The position numbers and the translations under genes were made by a program. A stretch of DNA of 64,000 bases from the NCBI GenBank assembly GCA_023374025.1, contig SIJG01000030.1, positions 1,153,373 to 1,217,372 of the forward strand. The letters run 5' to 3'. Under the pieces are notes generated by a model that was given only the letters and a program-made list of their open reading frames with translations, had not been told where the DNA came from and made no database searches. This document shows positions 36,858 through 45,935 of the stretch, piece by piece (position 1 is the first letter of the stretch; each line of letters starts with the position of its first letter). Source of the stretch: Heterodera schachtii. Taxonomy: Eukaryota > Nematoda > Chromadorea > Rhabditida > Heteroderidae.

Positions 36858-38953
36858 TTTATTTATAATGAATTCAAAGAATAAAATAAATTCATGGTTT
36901 ATAAAAATTAAGAAGATGCAATATAAGAAATATTTAATTTTTTAAAACATGAGCGATAGTATACATTAATAAACACCTTACCAAATAATTTTAATTTAAT
37001 ACTGATGGAGTAAATAAAAATTATTTAATTTTAATTGTTTAACAAATTAACATCTAAGAGAAAATATTAAAAATGCTTTAAGCCAAGTTAATGAATGAAT
37101 TAAATAATGATAATTTTATATGGCAACAACTTAACATATTGATAATAATATTTCGAAAAATATTGTGAATTGAAAAATTAACTAATTAACTCCTAGCACT
37201 CTGATGAGGCCAGCCAACTGTTGTTTTTGGGCCGACATCGAGAAACCACTTTTAAATTATACCATAATAAAAAGGCACTTATAAATTACAATAAATTTAA
37301 TATATAATTACAGCTAAAAACATTATAAAAATATAAATAGCAGAATAAGAATCCATAATTTAAAAAAAAAGTATTTTAAAAGAAAGAAATTATTATTTTG
37401 TAAAATTTAAATATTTGGAAGTACTTAAAGGTAATTCATTTTTATTACAATTAGAGTATAAGCATAGAAATTTTTTAATAATAAAACTGAAATTTATTAA
37501 AAATCTTCAAAAACTACAACTTACAAAAATTAATGCGTATCGTTTTGGTGTTTGAGTCTAGATTTTTAGTTGAATTTTTATTTCTCTTTATGATATAGTG
37601 TTTTGTAAATTATTATTATTTATGAATTTGGTTTATTAAGATTTTTAATAAATTATTTTCGATCATTTTCAATTGTCCCCCCCAAAAAAAACCCAAAATT
37701 TCACAATTTTTTTGTATTATTTTTATGATTTTAGAGAATTGATAGAAATTTCATATGAAAAATTTAAAAAAAATTTGAAAATTACCCTAAAATCGTTATT
37801 TTTCATGCTCAATTTATGAACAGACTTGGCCTGAGGGGTTGGAGAGAATTTTGAGATGAATTAAAGAAAGACAAAAGGAATGAGGAAATCAAACGTGTAC
37901 TACAAAAAATTAATATAGCTTTATAATAAGAAATTGATAAAAAATTATTTAAAAAATTGTAAAGATCTACACTTTAACTTTAATTGTTAAATAGCCAAAA
38001 TGATAATCAGGAAATTGGATACCAATGAAAACGTGAATGACTCCTCAATGAAAAACCAGAATTGAACAATCGTAAAAAAACGCAGAAATGAAAGTTTATA
38101 CAAATTAGATAAGTCTTTGCGATTTTTTTAAGAAAATTTTTTGGCGCAGTCAGCACTAAGGTATAAATGAGAAAGTCTTTTGTTAATTATAAACTCATAA
38201 ACTGGCCAAAATGTTATTCTTAATAAACGAGCTTCATTTATTCGCCTTGGTCTTATAATAAAATATAATTATTTTATTTCTTCCTAAAATTTTCTTGTCT
38301 GTGCTCCCGTAATCGGGTCATTGGAATTTTCCGTGTGATTTTTCTTTTTGCCATAAATCTCTTGAACTTTGTTTAAAAATTAATCTTTCTTATTTCGTAT
38401 TTAATTAGCAACAAACATTATTCTTTTTTGGATTTAGTTTAAAAAAGTTGTATGCTTATTTTTTAATTTTTTTTAATTTTAATGATTTTTAATTTAAAAA
38501 TTTTTTCGTTCTATCTTATTACAATTTCCAAAAATATTTGCTACAGCAGTTCACATAATTTCATAGTATAAATAAATACTCATATGACTAATTTACTACA
38601 AAATTGAATTCTTGTGTCAATTAAATTAATATAACTCATATTTTATTTAAATTGTATTTGTTCACATGTCGATTCTTCCGGGTTTATTAATATCATTTAA
38701 AGTCCGTGTTTCTTTATTATTTATAGTAAAAATGTTTTATGTTGTTTATATTTAAATAAAGATAAAAATCAAAGAAATAAATTGTTTTCTTTAAATTCTT
38801 TGCTTTCTTTTTTCAATCTGAAATTCTGCTATTTACCTTAATTAATGCATTAGATTTTTAAAATGAAACAGTTCCTATTAAGCAACTGCAATATACAGTT
38901 AATTGTTTTTCGTTTTAATCTTAAATATTTTGTTTCAATTTTTATTCGGTTCA
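36858..38953. other. AT-rich DNA without a gene, one PBS-like site
   Basis: No gene was recognised. TTGGCGCAGTCAGC at 38141-38154 equals the primer-binding region of the LTR element at 39237-39250 and may be the relic of a related element. No LTR could be seen beside it. Confidence 0.45.
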
Positions 38954-38958
38954 CTTTG
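38954..38958. other. Target site duplication, left copy (CTTTG)
   Basis: CTTTG directly before the left LTR and again directly after the right LTR at 41882-41886. A 5-bp duplication is usual for Ty3/gypsy-type and BEL-type integrases. Confidence 0.88.
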
Positions 38959-39234
38959 TGTTGGATAAGGGACCACACCAATTATCGATTGTATTTCCCT
39001 TTCTCTCCCTCTCCCATTGTCTCTCCCTCTGCCCTCTTGACCAGCCCCATAAATATGTCTCCCTTTCCAACACTCAGGGCATTCCCCCATTCATTCCACC
39101 ATTTCATTATTTATTATTTATTCCTGCTGTCCTCCTCCATATTTATTTGTTAAATAAATTATTTATTTATTATTTAACAACATTTGGATTTGGTCTTCGA
39201 CCAAACATTTTATTGTTGTAGTGAATACACAACA
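38959..39234 (+). repeat. 5' long terminal repeat
   Basis: 276 bp from TGTTGGATAAGGGACC to GTGAATACACAACA, with TG...CA ends extended to TGTTG...CAACA. It appears identical base for base to 41606-41881. It contains a pyrimidine-rich CTCTCCCTCTCCCATTGTC tract, CATAAATATG as a possible TATA-like site, and AATAAA near 39153 that could serve as the polyadenylation signal. The short frame through the LTR is not a gene. Confidence 0.92.
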
Positions 39235-39237
39235 ATT

Positions 39238-39255
39238 TGGCGCAGTCAGCAAAGG
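39238..39255 (+). other. Primer-binding site
   Basis: TGGCGCAGTCAGCAAAGG, three bases after the LTR. TGG is complementary to the CCA end of a tRNA, as expected for priming of minus-strand synthesis. Similar TGGCGCAGTC sites occur in known gypsy-type elements. The exact tRNA cannot be named from the window. Confidence 0.75.
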
Positions 39256-39313
39256 ACTTGCTCTCTACATCTTCGGGTGAGAGAAAAAGCTAATTTTTAA
39301 GGACAAAGCAAAA

Positions 39314-39695
39314 AGCCGAGACGGCACAACAAATTCACCGAAAAGCCGGAATTGGCTGTGAATTGTTTTGAAGCCGAGTCGGCACATTCTAAAAGCAGTC
39401 AAAGAAACTGCTAGACGTCAAAAGCCGGGTCGGCTCATCAACATTCACCAAAAGCCGGGTCGGCTCATCGTAATTCGACAAAAGCCGGGTTGGCTCGTCA
39501 ATAAGCAGTCAAAAGAACTGCTCGTTCAACAAAAGCCGGGTCGGCTCGACAAAATTCGACAAAAGCCGGGTCGGCTCAGCAAAAATTTGACAAAAGCCGG
39601 GTTGGCTCGTCAATTTCGTCAAGAAGCAGACAAAAGAACTGCTCATCATCTAAAGCCGGGTTGGCTCGACAAATTCGACAAAAGCCGGGCTGACT
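39314..39695 (+). promoter_or_regulatory. Leader array of short hairpins
   Basis: About eleven copies of an AGCCG-GGT-CGGCT type inverted repeat: 39315-39325, 39344-39357, 39373-39383, 39423-39435, 39453-39465, 39483-39495, 39534-39546, 39564-39576, 39595-39607, 39654-39666 and 39683-39695. They are interspersed with three AGCAGT...ACTGCT hairpins (39394-39412, 39504-39522, 39625-39643). In several copies CGGCT is TGGCT, which keeps a G-U pair in RNA but not a Watson-Crick pair in DNA; the last copy is weaker. Role unknown: RNA packaging, dimerisation or translation control are guesses from position. No ATG was found between the LTR and the gag start. Confidence 0.75.
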
Positions 39696-39709
39696 AATCA
39701 CCAAATTTG

Positions 39710-41569
39710 ATGGACCCCAATCAGCTTAAACTGATTTTGGAGGCTGTTTTGAAAGCATCAGCGGAACAAACCAACAGTTCTGCTGCATTAGCGACATCAA
39801 TCGATGCTCGCCTTTCAACATTTGAGTATGACCCTGAGTTAGGGCATACATTCGACGTTTGGCTCAAGCGCTACGGGCAGATCATCGCCCAGGACGGACA
39901 CGCACTCAGCGACCAGTCCAAAGTGCAGCTATTGATTGGCAAATTGGGCGAAGCGGAGTACAAACGGTACATCGACAGCATCGCACCAAAGTCGCAGAAC
40001 GACTTCAACTGGGACGAGACGACCGCAAAATTGAAACATTTGTTCGGAGAAACCCGATCATTGTTTCTCCGCCGTTTCGATTGCTTCCAAATTCGTCAAG
40101 ACGCGCATCAGGACGTGCAAAGTTTGATCGCATTGATCAACTCGTCCTGCGAAAATGCCGATCTGTCGCTGAGCAAAGAGGAGCTCAAATGCATGATTCT
40201 GATCACAGCATTGCGCGACGAATTCACGGATTTGAGGCAAAAATGCCTCCAGCGTCTGGAAGACAGTCGAACGAGCGGACGGTCAACCTCACTGCAAGAG
40301 CTAGGAGAAGAGTGCCGCAAATACCAAATCTTAAAGGAAAGCACGCTCTCCCTCGGCTCAAATCCCTGCAGTACCAGTGCCATCCGAGCCAAACCGCAGC
40401 AAATTCGGGACAAGCAGAAGTCCAAAACGAAGCCACAGCAAAGCCAGAAAGGACATTTCCAGCCAAATAATTCAACGGCAATTGAAAAGGAAGTGGACCT
40501 GCCTGATCAGCCCTGCCATTCATGTGGAGGCAAAAATCACTGGCAAAAAGACTGTTGGTTCAAAAATTCGACGTGCGAAAAGTGCGGACGAATCGGCCAT
40601 ATCGCAAAAAGATGCAAAAACGGCACAGAAACCCGACGTGTTCGTGCCGTGGCCACAAATTCTGGGAATGACATGCACATTCACACCGTTACACTTCAGC
40701 CAACATGTATGGCTATTGAAGGAAGTTGCAACAAATGGTGGAGAATTGTCATCCAAATAAATGGAATGGAACATCCAATGAATGTCGACACCGCTGCTCA
40801 AATCACGGTGATCACAAACGATTCGTGGCAAAAGCTTGGCAAGCCAACGCTGGGTAAGACCACCATCGCAGTCAAAAACTGCAACGAAAAGGCATTTGCA
40901 ATCAAAGGCAAATTCAATTGCCAAGTTTCGTACAATGGACGAACAGCGAAACTGATTGCGTATGTGAGCAACGAAATCCACCAGGATTTGCTCGGTATGC
41001 CTTGGATCGAAGAATTGGAAATCATTCCGAAGGAACTTATGTTTCCAAATTCTTCGCAAATCACCAATTCAGTGCCAACGAAAATGCCGCCAGTAAATTT
41101 GAAAAATTTTGGCAAATTTCAACAGAAACTCCACCAAAAGATGGAACGGCAATTCGACGACAAAAATGGCACCAAAACGATCACTTTCCAAAATGGAGAG
41201 CCAATTTTCATTTGGAATTTGAAGGGCAATAAGGCAAATTGGTTGCCTGCGACGATCATCGAGAGAGTTGGCAATTCTCCGACTTATCGAGTCGACGTCC
41301 CGTCGCTCCGTTGCGCAGTCCACCGCCTTTCAAATCAAATTCGCCGCCGCTTCCCAGTGGAATTGGAGACACCGCAAATTGGCCAACCGAATGGAAATAT
41401 TTTGGCTGGGGATCAACAAAATCGGACCCCCATTAAGGAGATTCAAAAAGCCAAATCTCCAGTTGGCCAAATTCAAGATGCGCCGCGAAAATCAACACGC
41501 GCCAAGAAGGCACCTCAGCAGCTGGACATGGACCCGTCGAAGCGGAAGTACGACCTCGTCCGGCCATGA
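39710..41569 (+). CDS. Gag-protease fused to integrase C-terminal module
   Basis: A 619-residue frame starting at the first ATG after the LTR (39710). In order: a Gag region with FEYDPELGHTFDVWLKRYGQ near residues 38-57; a basic Lys/Gln-rich linker near 225-255; two CCHC zinc knuckles, CHSCGGKNHWQKDC (269-282) and CEKCGRIGHIAKRC (289-302); and a retropepsin-like domain with MNVDTAAQITVI, catalytic Asp360, closing at LLGMPWIEEL. Without any RT, RNase H or integrase core, the frame then continues with FQKKL-like KFGKFQQKLHQKME and GEPIFIWNLKGNKANWLPAT...TYRVDV, the pattern of a gypsy integrase C-terminal module (about 462-535). It ends in a basic tail and TGA. The protease has DTA where DTG or DSG is usual. 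The frame is intact across the junction. Confidence 0.87.
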   Translation: MDPNQLKLILEAVLKASAEQTNSSAALATSIDARLSTFEYDPELGHTFDVWLKRYGQIIAQDGHALSDQSKVQLLIGKLGEAEYKRYIDSIAPKSQNDFNWDETTAKLKHLFGETRSLFLRRFDCFQIRQDAHQDVQSLIALINSSCENADLSLSKEELKCMILITALRDEFTDLRQKCLQRLEDSRTSGRSTSLQELGEECRKYQILKESTLSLGSNPCSTSAIRAKPQQIRDKQKSKTKPQQSQKGHFQPNNSTAIEKEVDLPDQPCHSCGGKNHWQKDCWFKNSTCEKCGRIGHIAKRCKNGTETRRVRAVATNSGNDMHIHTVTLQPTCMAIEGSCNKWWRIVIQINGMEHPMNVDTAAQITVITNDSWQKLGKPTLGKTTIAVKNCNEKAFAIKGKFNCQVSYNGRTAKLIAYVSNEIHQDLLGMPWIEELEIIPKELMFPNSSQITNSVPTKMPPVNLKNFGKFQQKLHQKMERQFDDKNGTKTITFQNGEPIFIWNLKGNKANWLPATIIERVGNSPTYRVDVPSLRCAVHRLSNQIRRRFPVELETPQIGQPNGNILAGDQQNRTPIKEIQKAKSPVGQIQDAPRKSTRAKKAPQQLDMDPSKRKYDLVRP

Positions 41570-41593
41570 ATCTCGCGCAGGAGGGACTCATCC

Positions 41594-41605
41594 AAAGAAG
41601 GGAGG
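41594..41605 (+). other. Polypurine tract
   Basis: AAAGAAGGGAGG lies directly before the right LTR, where plus-strand DNA synthesis of LTR elements is primed. Confidence 0.8.
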
Positions 41606-41881
41606 TGTTGGATAAGGGACCACACCAATTATCGATTGTATTTCCCTTTCTCTCCCTCTCCCATTGTCTCTCCCTCTGCCCTCTTGACCAGCCCCATAAA
41701 TATGTCTCCCTTTCCAACACTCAGGGCATTCCCCCATTCATTCCACCATTTCATTATTTATTATTTATTCCTGCTGTCCTCCTCCATATTTATTTGTTAA
41801 ATAAATTATTTATTTATTATTTAACAACATTTGGATTTGGTCTTCGACCAAACATTTTATTGTTGTAGTGAATACACAACA
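41606..41881 (+). repeat. 3' long terminal repeat
   Basis: 276 bp, identical by eye to 38959-39234, followed by the target duplication CTTTG at 41882-41886. Confidence 0.92.
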
Positions 41882-42696
41882 CTTTGTGTAACATCAAAAA
41901 GGACATTAAACATTTGTTATTTTATTAAAAAGTCTGCCATTTGATTTGATTCATTATATTTAATTTTATCATTGATAAGCTATTAGCTTTATTATAGAAA
42001 ATTTATTCGAGTTATTTTTTTATAACTTCCATGCTTCGCAATGTTTAAAAAAAGCATTGAATACTCCCAAGTTTATATGTTTTCTTAGTTTTTTTAATTA
42101 ATTTTCTAAACTTTGGATTTAAATATCTAATGCATTAGATTTTTAAAATCTGCTATCATGATACAATCAAAGTATATTGTTTAGCATTTCTAATAAAATA
42201 ATTTCTTAATTTTCTTTAAATATTTGATCATTTTTTTTCATGCAGAACGGGAGCAATGAAAAAAACTTTCTTAAAATTCAAATAATAAAATCTAAATTCA
42301 TTTACTTAATTGATTCTCATTTTTTAGATAACTTTGGTGCTTAATTGAATTATTATATTATCAAATTGGATGGCATATCATAAGTAGCACATGCAGAATC
42401 AATGTAAATGCTCGACCTTTTTTTCTTCCACGCCCATGATTTTTTTATATATTCTGAAATAAAATTATATTAATTTTTAGTATTTTAGCTTTAGTTTGCA
42501 AAACATTTCATTTTTTCATTTATTTTATTCCGTCAATTATATAATAAATTCAACAAAGATGTTAATTGTTTAGCAATTTTACTTTTCACACCTTTATTTT
42601 AAGAATAACTCACACAATGCTTTTTATCTAATAGAATTTTATAAGCAGGATTTATATATCAAATTTTATTAAAGTATTTTTTGCAGCTATTTTACA

Positions 42697-42959
42697 TTAT
42701 TTTATTTTTTGATAATTGACTAATACACTGCGATTACACAAATTATTTAATATCTTTATTAATAGTTGTTTATTCTCTTTTTTCGTATTTTTTGATCGTA
42801 AAGAGCAATTGTATTTCTCATTTCTATTAAAGATTACGATTGATAAACTGCCATCGAAAGATGTCAAAAAATGGACTTGATGACTTTCTAGAAAACCAGG
42901 CACATCTTCGGCGACAAACAAAGTCAAATAAGTTAATGACAAAATTTAATACTAATTAG
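42697..42959. other. Doubtful coding fragment, strand uncertain
   Basis: Two protein-like readings compete. On the plus strand an ATG at 42861, with A at -3, opens MSKNGLDDFLENQAHLRRQT and runs 32 codons to a TAG at 42957-42959. On the minus strand an 81-codon frame (42942-42697) reads VAEDVPGFLESHQVHFLTSF in its first third and then becomes Asn/Lys/Ile-rich. Both share a less AT-rich core at 42840-42925. Neither product is recognised and only one can be real, if any. Confidence 0.22.
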
Positions 42960-43055
42960 TTGAAAATAATTTAAAATAAATATTTAATATTAAGAAATAA
43001 AAGTATGCATTAACTAATTTATTTATTTCATACATTATTATAAAATTTTATGCAG

Positions 43056-43143
43056 TAACAACTAAATTATTGCGGACAAGATCAAAATGGTGTGGCCGAG
43101 CTCAAACGATTGCTTGCCACTGATGAAATTAAAACATACCGAA
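43056..43143 (+). other. Doubtful exon with splice-like borders
   Basis: A less AT-rich stretch preceded by TTTTATGCAG and followed by GTAATC. One frame reads CGQDQNGVAELKRLLATDEI followed by KTYRS. Joining it to the ATG frame at 42861 with the donors I could see puts it out of phase, so the two were not linked. Not recognised. Confidence 0.2.
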
Positions 43144-44257
43144 GTAATCATTAATCAGACTTTTAACAAATTATTAGAAATGAAATAGAATTTTCTTTTT
43201 ATAATAAATTTTTTAATTTGTTTTTTATAACTAAGCAATTTATAATTTAAAAAATTTTAATTGCCATGGCGCTGAATCTTAAATAATATTTTTAGCATAG
43301 TAAATCAAAAATTTGACCATAAACTAAATTACGCTTTGATAAACAGTCATTTAAAGAAATAAGAATCCACTAAAATAAAACTGAAAAGAATTCTTTTATC
43401 AAAAGATTATAAAAAAAATAGAGTTCTACACATTTTTGATTGTTGACATCCGCCGATCATGTAAATGATATAAAAAATTCTTCCAAATGAAAATAAATTT
43501 TCATTGAAATTAATGCAATATAAAATTAAATAAATAAATTCTAAAAAAATTGAAAATAAATACATTTTTTTATATAATGATACGGTATATGTATGCAACC
43601 AACCAATTTTCTTTTACTTCGTTGCAAGAAATTAAATAATTAACAAATAATTTAATTAAAACATCGAAAATGCTAGACGTTAAAAATACAAACTTCAATC
43701 AAAAAATAATATTTTATTAATAATTTAGCTAAAATAAAAAGTGAATGAATAAGTCCAATTTGTCCAATTTTATGAGTTGGCGCGTAGGCGGGGAGAAATT
43801 GCGGAGATTTAATGAAAGGTAAATAAAATGCTTCAGTGGCCCTTTGTTGATATTTTAAACTTTTGAAATATAGGCCCAAAAACGAAAGTTCTCAATATGC
43901 TTAATTTATTTAAAAGAGCTTACATTTTTGTAAGAGCATAAACTTAAATACATTTAATTCCTTAGTAAATTTTTTCAGAAATAGCAAATTTTCATTAATT
44001 GTTCAAAATAAATAAATTTTTTTTTTTTTAAAAATTACTCAATAAAAAAGAGTTAAATAAAATAATAAACTGAAGAAAGCCAAAAATAATAAAATAATAA
44101 ATGAAAAAAATATTATTTTTTGTAAAAGATTACACGCTGTTTTTAACATTGTCAATTTAATACAAATGTAATAAAAATGAAAAATACATTTTGAATTAAT
44201 AAAAAAAAAAAAAATAATAAAAAAATTGCTTTAAGCTTTGAGCTTCATTTATCTTTA

Positions 44258-44294
44258 CTAGCGGGGTCAGCGCCTTCGGCGCATCCCCCGCTAG
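44258..44294. other. Nested GC hairpin at the edge of the island
   Basis: CTAGCGGGG (44258-44266) pairs with CCCCGCTAG (44286-44294), and inside it GCGCC (44270-44274) pairs with GGCGC (44278-44282) around a TTC loop. This is the strongest short hairpin seen in the window. It could be a Helitron terminal hairpin or a transcription-stop-like structure. Confidence 0.85.
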
Positions 44295-44382
44295 GTAGTA
44301 CGATTGTATTATAGGATTATGTATGATAAAATCGACTGGCTCGGCCGCTTCGCGGCCTCGCATCCTTTTGGCTTTTTCTCCA

Positions 44383-44790
44383 ATCGCCAGGACTCAATCC
44401 ACCAGCATTTCAATTACCGGGACTCAATTTTTCTGCATTTCAATCACTGGGACTTAATTCACCAACATTCCAATCACTGGGACTCAACCCACCAGCATTT
44501 CAATCACTGGGACTCAATTCACCAACATTCCAATCACTGGGACTCAATACCAGCATTTCAATCACTGGTACTCAACCCACCAGCATTTCAATCACTGGGA
44601 CTCAATTCTTCTGCATTTCAATCACTGGGACTTAATTCACCAACATTCCAATCACTGGGACTCAATTCTTCTGCATTTCAATCACTGGGACTTAATTCAC
44701 CAACATTCCAATCACTGGGACTCAACACCAGCATTTCAATCACTGGTACTCAACCCACCAGCATTTCAATCACTGGGACTCAATTCTTCT
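44383..44790 (+). repeat. 30-bp minisatellite, about 14 units
   Basis: Units of AATCACTGGGACTCAATTC plus CACCAACATTCC or variants with CCACCAGCATTT or TTCTGCATTT. Pairs of units form a higher-order repeat of about 60 bp (CTGCATTTC...CTCAATTCTT at about 44611 and 44671). The frame through it (repeated HQHSNHWDS, shifting to SLGLNSSAFQ) is a product of the unit and is not called a gene. Degenerate units reappear at 45825-45935. Confidence 0.88.
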
Positions 44791-44794
44791 GCGT

Positions 44795-44938
44795 TACTCG
44801 CTCGGCCGCTTCGCGGCCTCGTACGGGGGGCCTTCGGCCCCCCCCCCCCCCCCCCCCCAAGAATTTTTTGGCCAAAGGTACTCGCTCGGCCGCTTTGCGG
44901 CCTCGTACTGGGGCCTTCGGCCCCCTGTCGCGACTGAA
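44795..44938 (+). repeat. GC hairpin units 1 and 2 with poly-C
   Basis: Two copies of TACTCGCTCGGCCGCTTCGC + GGCCTCGTAC (44795-44824 and 44879-44908), each followed by GG-CCTTCGG-CCCC. The first hairpin pairs GGCCGC with GCGGCC around TTC; in copy 2 the second arm starts TGC. Between them lies a long poly-C run and AAGAATTTTTTGGCCAAAG. A degenerate solitary copy lies at about 44336-44366. Confidence 0.85.
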
Positions 44939-44939
44939 C

Positions 44940-45600
44940 GTCAGCCGCGAATGTCCGTTGAGCGGACAAATGGGGAGGACGGGGAGGAGTGAACGAAATT
45001 GCGAACGAGGAGTGATGGATGGATGAATGATGAGAAAATGAGGGCAAAACGGGAAATGATGAAGGAAAGAAAGGGCAAAAAGGGAAGGGCGAACAGGGTG
45101 AAGGTAGGGGATCGGCTGACGGCGGGCACGTGAATTAGGGGAAAAGAAGCGATAAAAAGCGGATGCGGCGCCTTTCCCGCGTGAAGGACGCCCGAGGCAG
45201 CGCAAAAACGCCGATCGGACCATCGGCAGTGCGACGGACAAAACAACACACCACCAAAGCGGACAGCCGACGAAAATCGGCGATCATTTGATGGAAAAGA
45301 GCGAATTTGCGGGAGACCAAATTCGCCCGGACGCTTCCCCCCCCCCCCCATTTTCTCCGGTGATGTGCCCCCCTCCCCGCGTGTCATCCCATCTTGTGCC
45401 CCCCCCATTTGTGCCATTTTTCCCTTTGCATTTCCCCCTCGCATTTTGTCCCCATTTTCACAATTTCCCCCCATTGTATTTCTCACACATTTATTATGCA
45501 TGGGTTTAATTACCCAAGTTTGAGCCATAAACTTGTGGAATATTTTGTGCATTTCTTGGGCGGCAAAATTTGGGCAATTGGCGGCAGCAAAAACATCGGC
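44940..45600. other. Unique GC-balanced segment, no gene recognised
   Basis: Balanced to GC-rich sequence with purine-rich stretches. Minus-strand frames of 153-203 codons overlap in different phases (45552-44941 and 45241-44780) and are rich in Ser, Pro, Phe and Arg. None contains a recognisable domain, and two long frames on the same bases argue that openness comes from base composition. A captured host fragment, as Helitrons often carry, is possible. Confidence 0.4.
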
Positions 45601-45619
45601 GCAGATACTCCCCCATCCG

Positions 45620-45800
45620 CGTCACCCCCCCCCCCCCCCAAGAATTTTTGGCCAAAGGTACTCGCTCGGCCGCTTCGCGGCCTCGTACTGGGTCCTTCGC
45701 CCCCCCCCCCCCCCAGAATTTTTTGGCCAAAGGTACTCGCTCGGCCGCTTCGCGGCCTCGTACTGGGGCCTTCGCCCCCCCCCCCCCCCCCCCAACAATT
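45620..45800 (+). repeat. GC hairpin units 3 and 4 with poly-C
   Basis: Copies of the hairpin unit at 45659-45688 and 45734-45763, 75 bp apart, each preceded by poly-C, AGAATTTTTGGCCAAAGG and followed by CCTTCGCCCC. The second arm of the small hairpin is partly lost here because GGCC after TTC has become GCCC. Confidence 0.85.
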
Positions 45801-45824
45801 TTCTGCGCCAATCCACCATCATTT

Positions 45825-45935
45825 AATCACTGGGACTCAGCACAACAACATTCAAATCACTGGACTCAATCTCATCAATCCTTCAACAACACAATTACCG
45901 GGACTCAGTTCTCCGATATTTCAATCACCGGAATG
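45825..45935 (+). repeat. Degenerate minisatellite units
   Basis: Four degraded copies of the AATCACTGGGACTCA unit, also seen as ATTACCGGGACTCAG and AATCACCGGAATGA, at the far side of the GC hairpin block. The same repeat therefore borders both sides of the island. Confidence 0.7.

Larger units (their letters stand above)
38959..41881 (+). mobile_element. Internally deleted Ty3/gypsy-like LTR retrotransposon
   Basis: A 2.9-kb element with apparently identical 276-bp LTRs, a CTTTG target duplication, a primer-binding site, a purine tract and one long ORF. The ORF codes for Gag and protease and then passes directly into an integrase C-terminal module. Reverse transcriptase, RNase H and the integrase catalytic core are absent, so the copy is non-autonomous and must have been mobilised in trans or copied from a deleted template. 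The LTR identity indicates recent insertion. Assignment to Ty3/gypsy rests on the Gag and zinc-finger type, the integrase C-terminal pattern and the 5-bp duplication. Confidence 0.88.
41887..44257. other. AT-rich DNA with two doubtful exon-like pieces
   Basis: Low-complexity DNA apart from the two less AT-rich pieces at 42697-42959 and 43056-43143, listed separately. Minus-strand frames at 43407-43598 and 43673-43879 have the composition of chance frames. Confidence 0.45.

Noticed and set aside
38863..39221. Open frames through the LTRs
   Set aside because: The same frame recurs in both LTRs because they are identical; it has no recognisable domain and covers regulatory sequence.
39368..39697. 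109-codon frame with repeated QKPGRL upstream of gag
   Set aside because: It has no ATG, and its repetition follows the hairpin unit. The pairing explains the sequence better than a peptide does.
40058..41323. Frames of 60-179 codons on both strands inside gag
   Set aside because: Shadows of the Gag-protease frame, whose domain content is clear.
42861..43143. Two-exon gene joining the frames at 42861 and 43056
   Set aside because: The donors seen (GTTAAT, GTCAAA) and the acceptor TGCAG put the second piece out of phase.
44304..45026. 240-codon frame across the minisatellite
   Set aside because: The reading shifts between HQHSNHWDS and SLGLNSSAFQ repeats as unit length changes, as expected of non-coding repeats.
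44941..45552. 203-codon minus-strand frame in the second GC island
   Set aside because: It overlaps another long minus-strand frame in a different phase, and no domain or family is recognisable.
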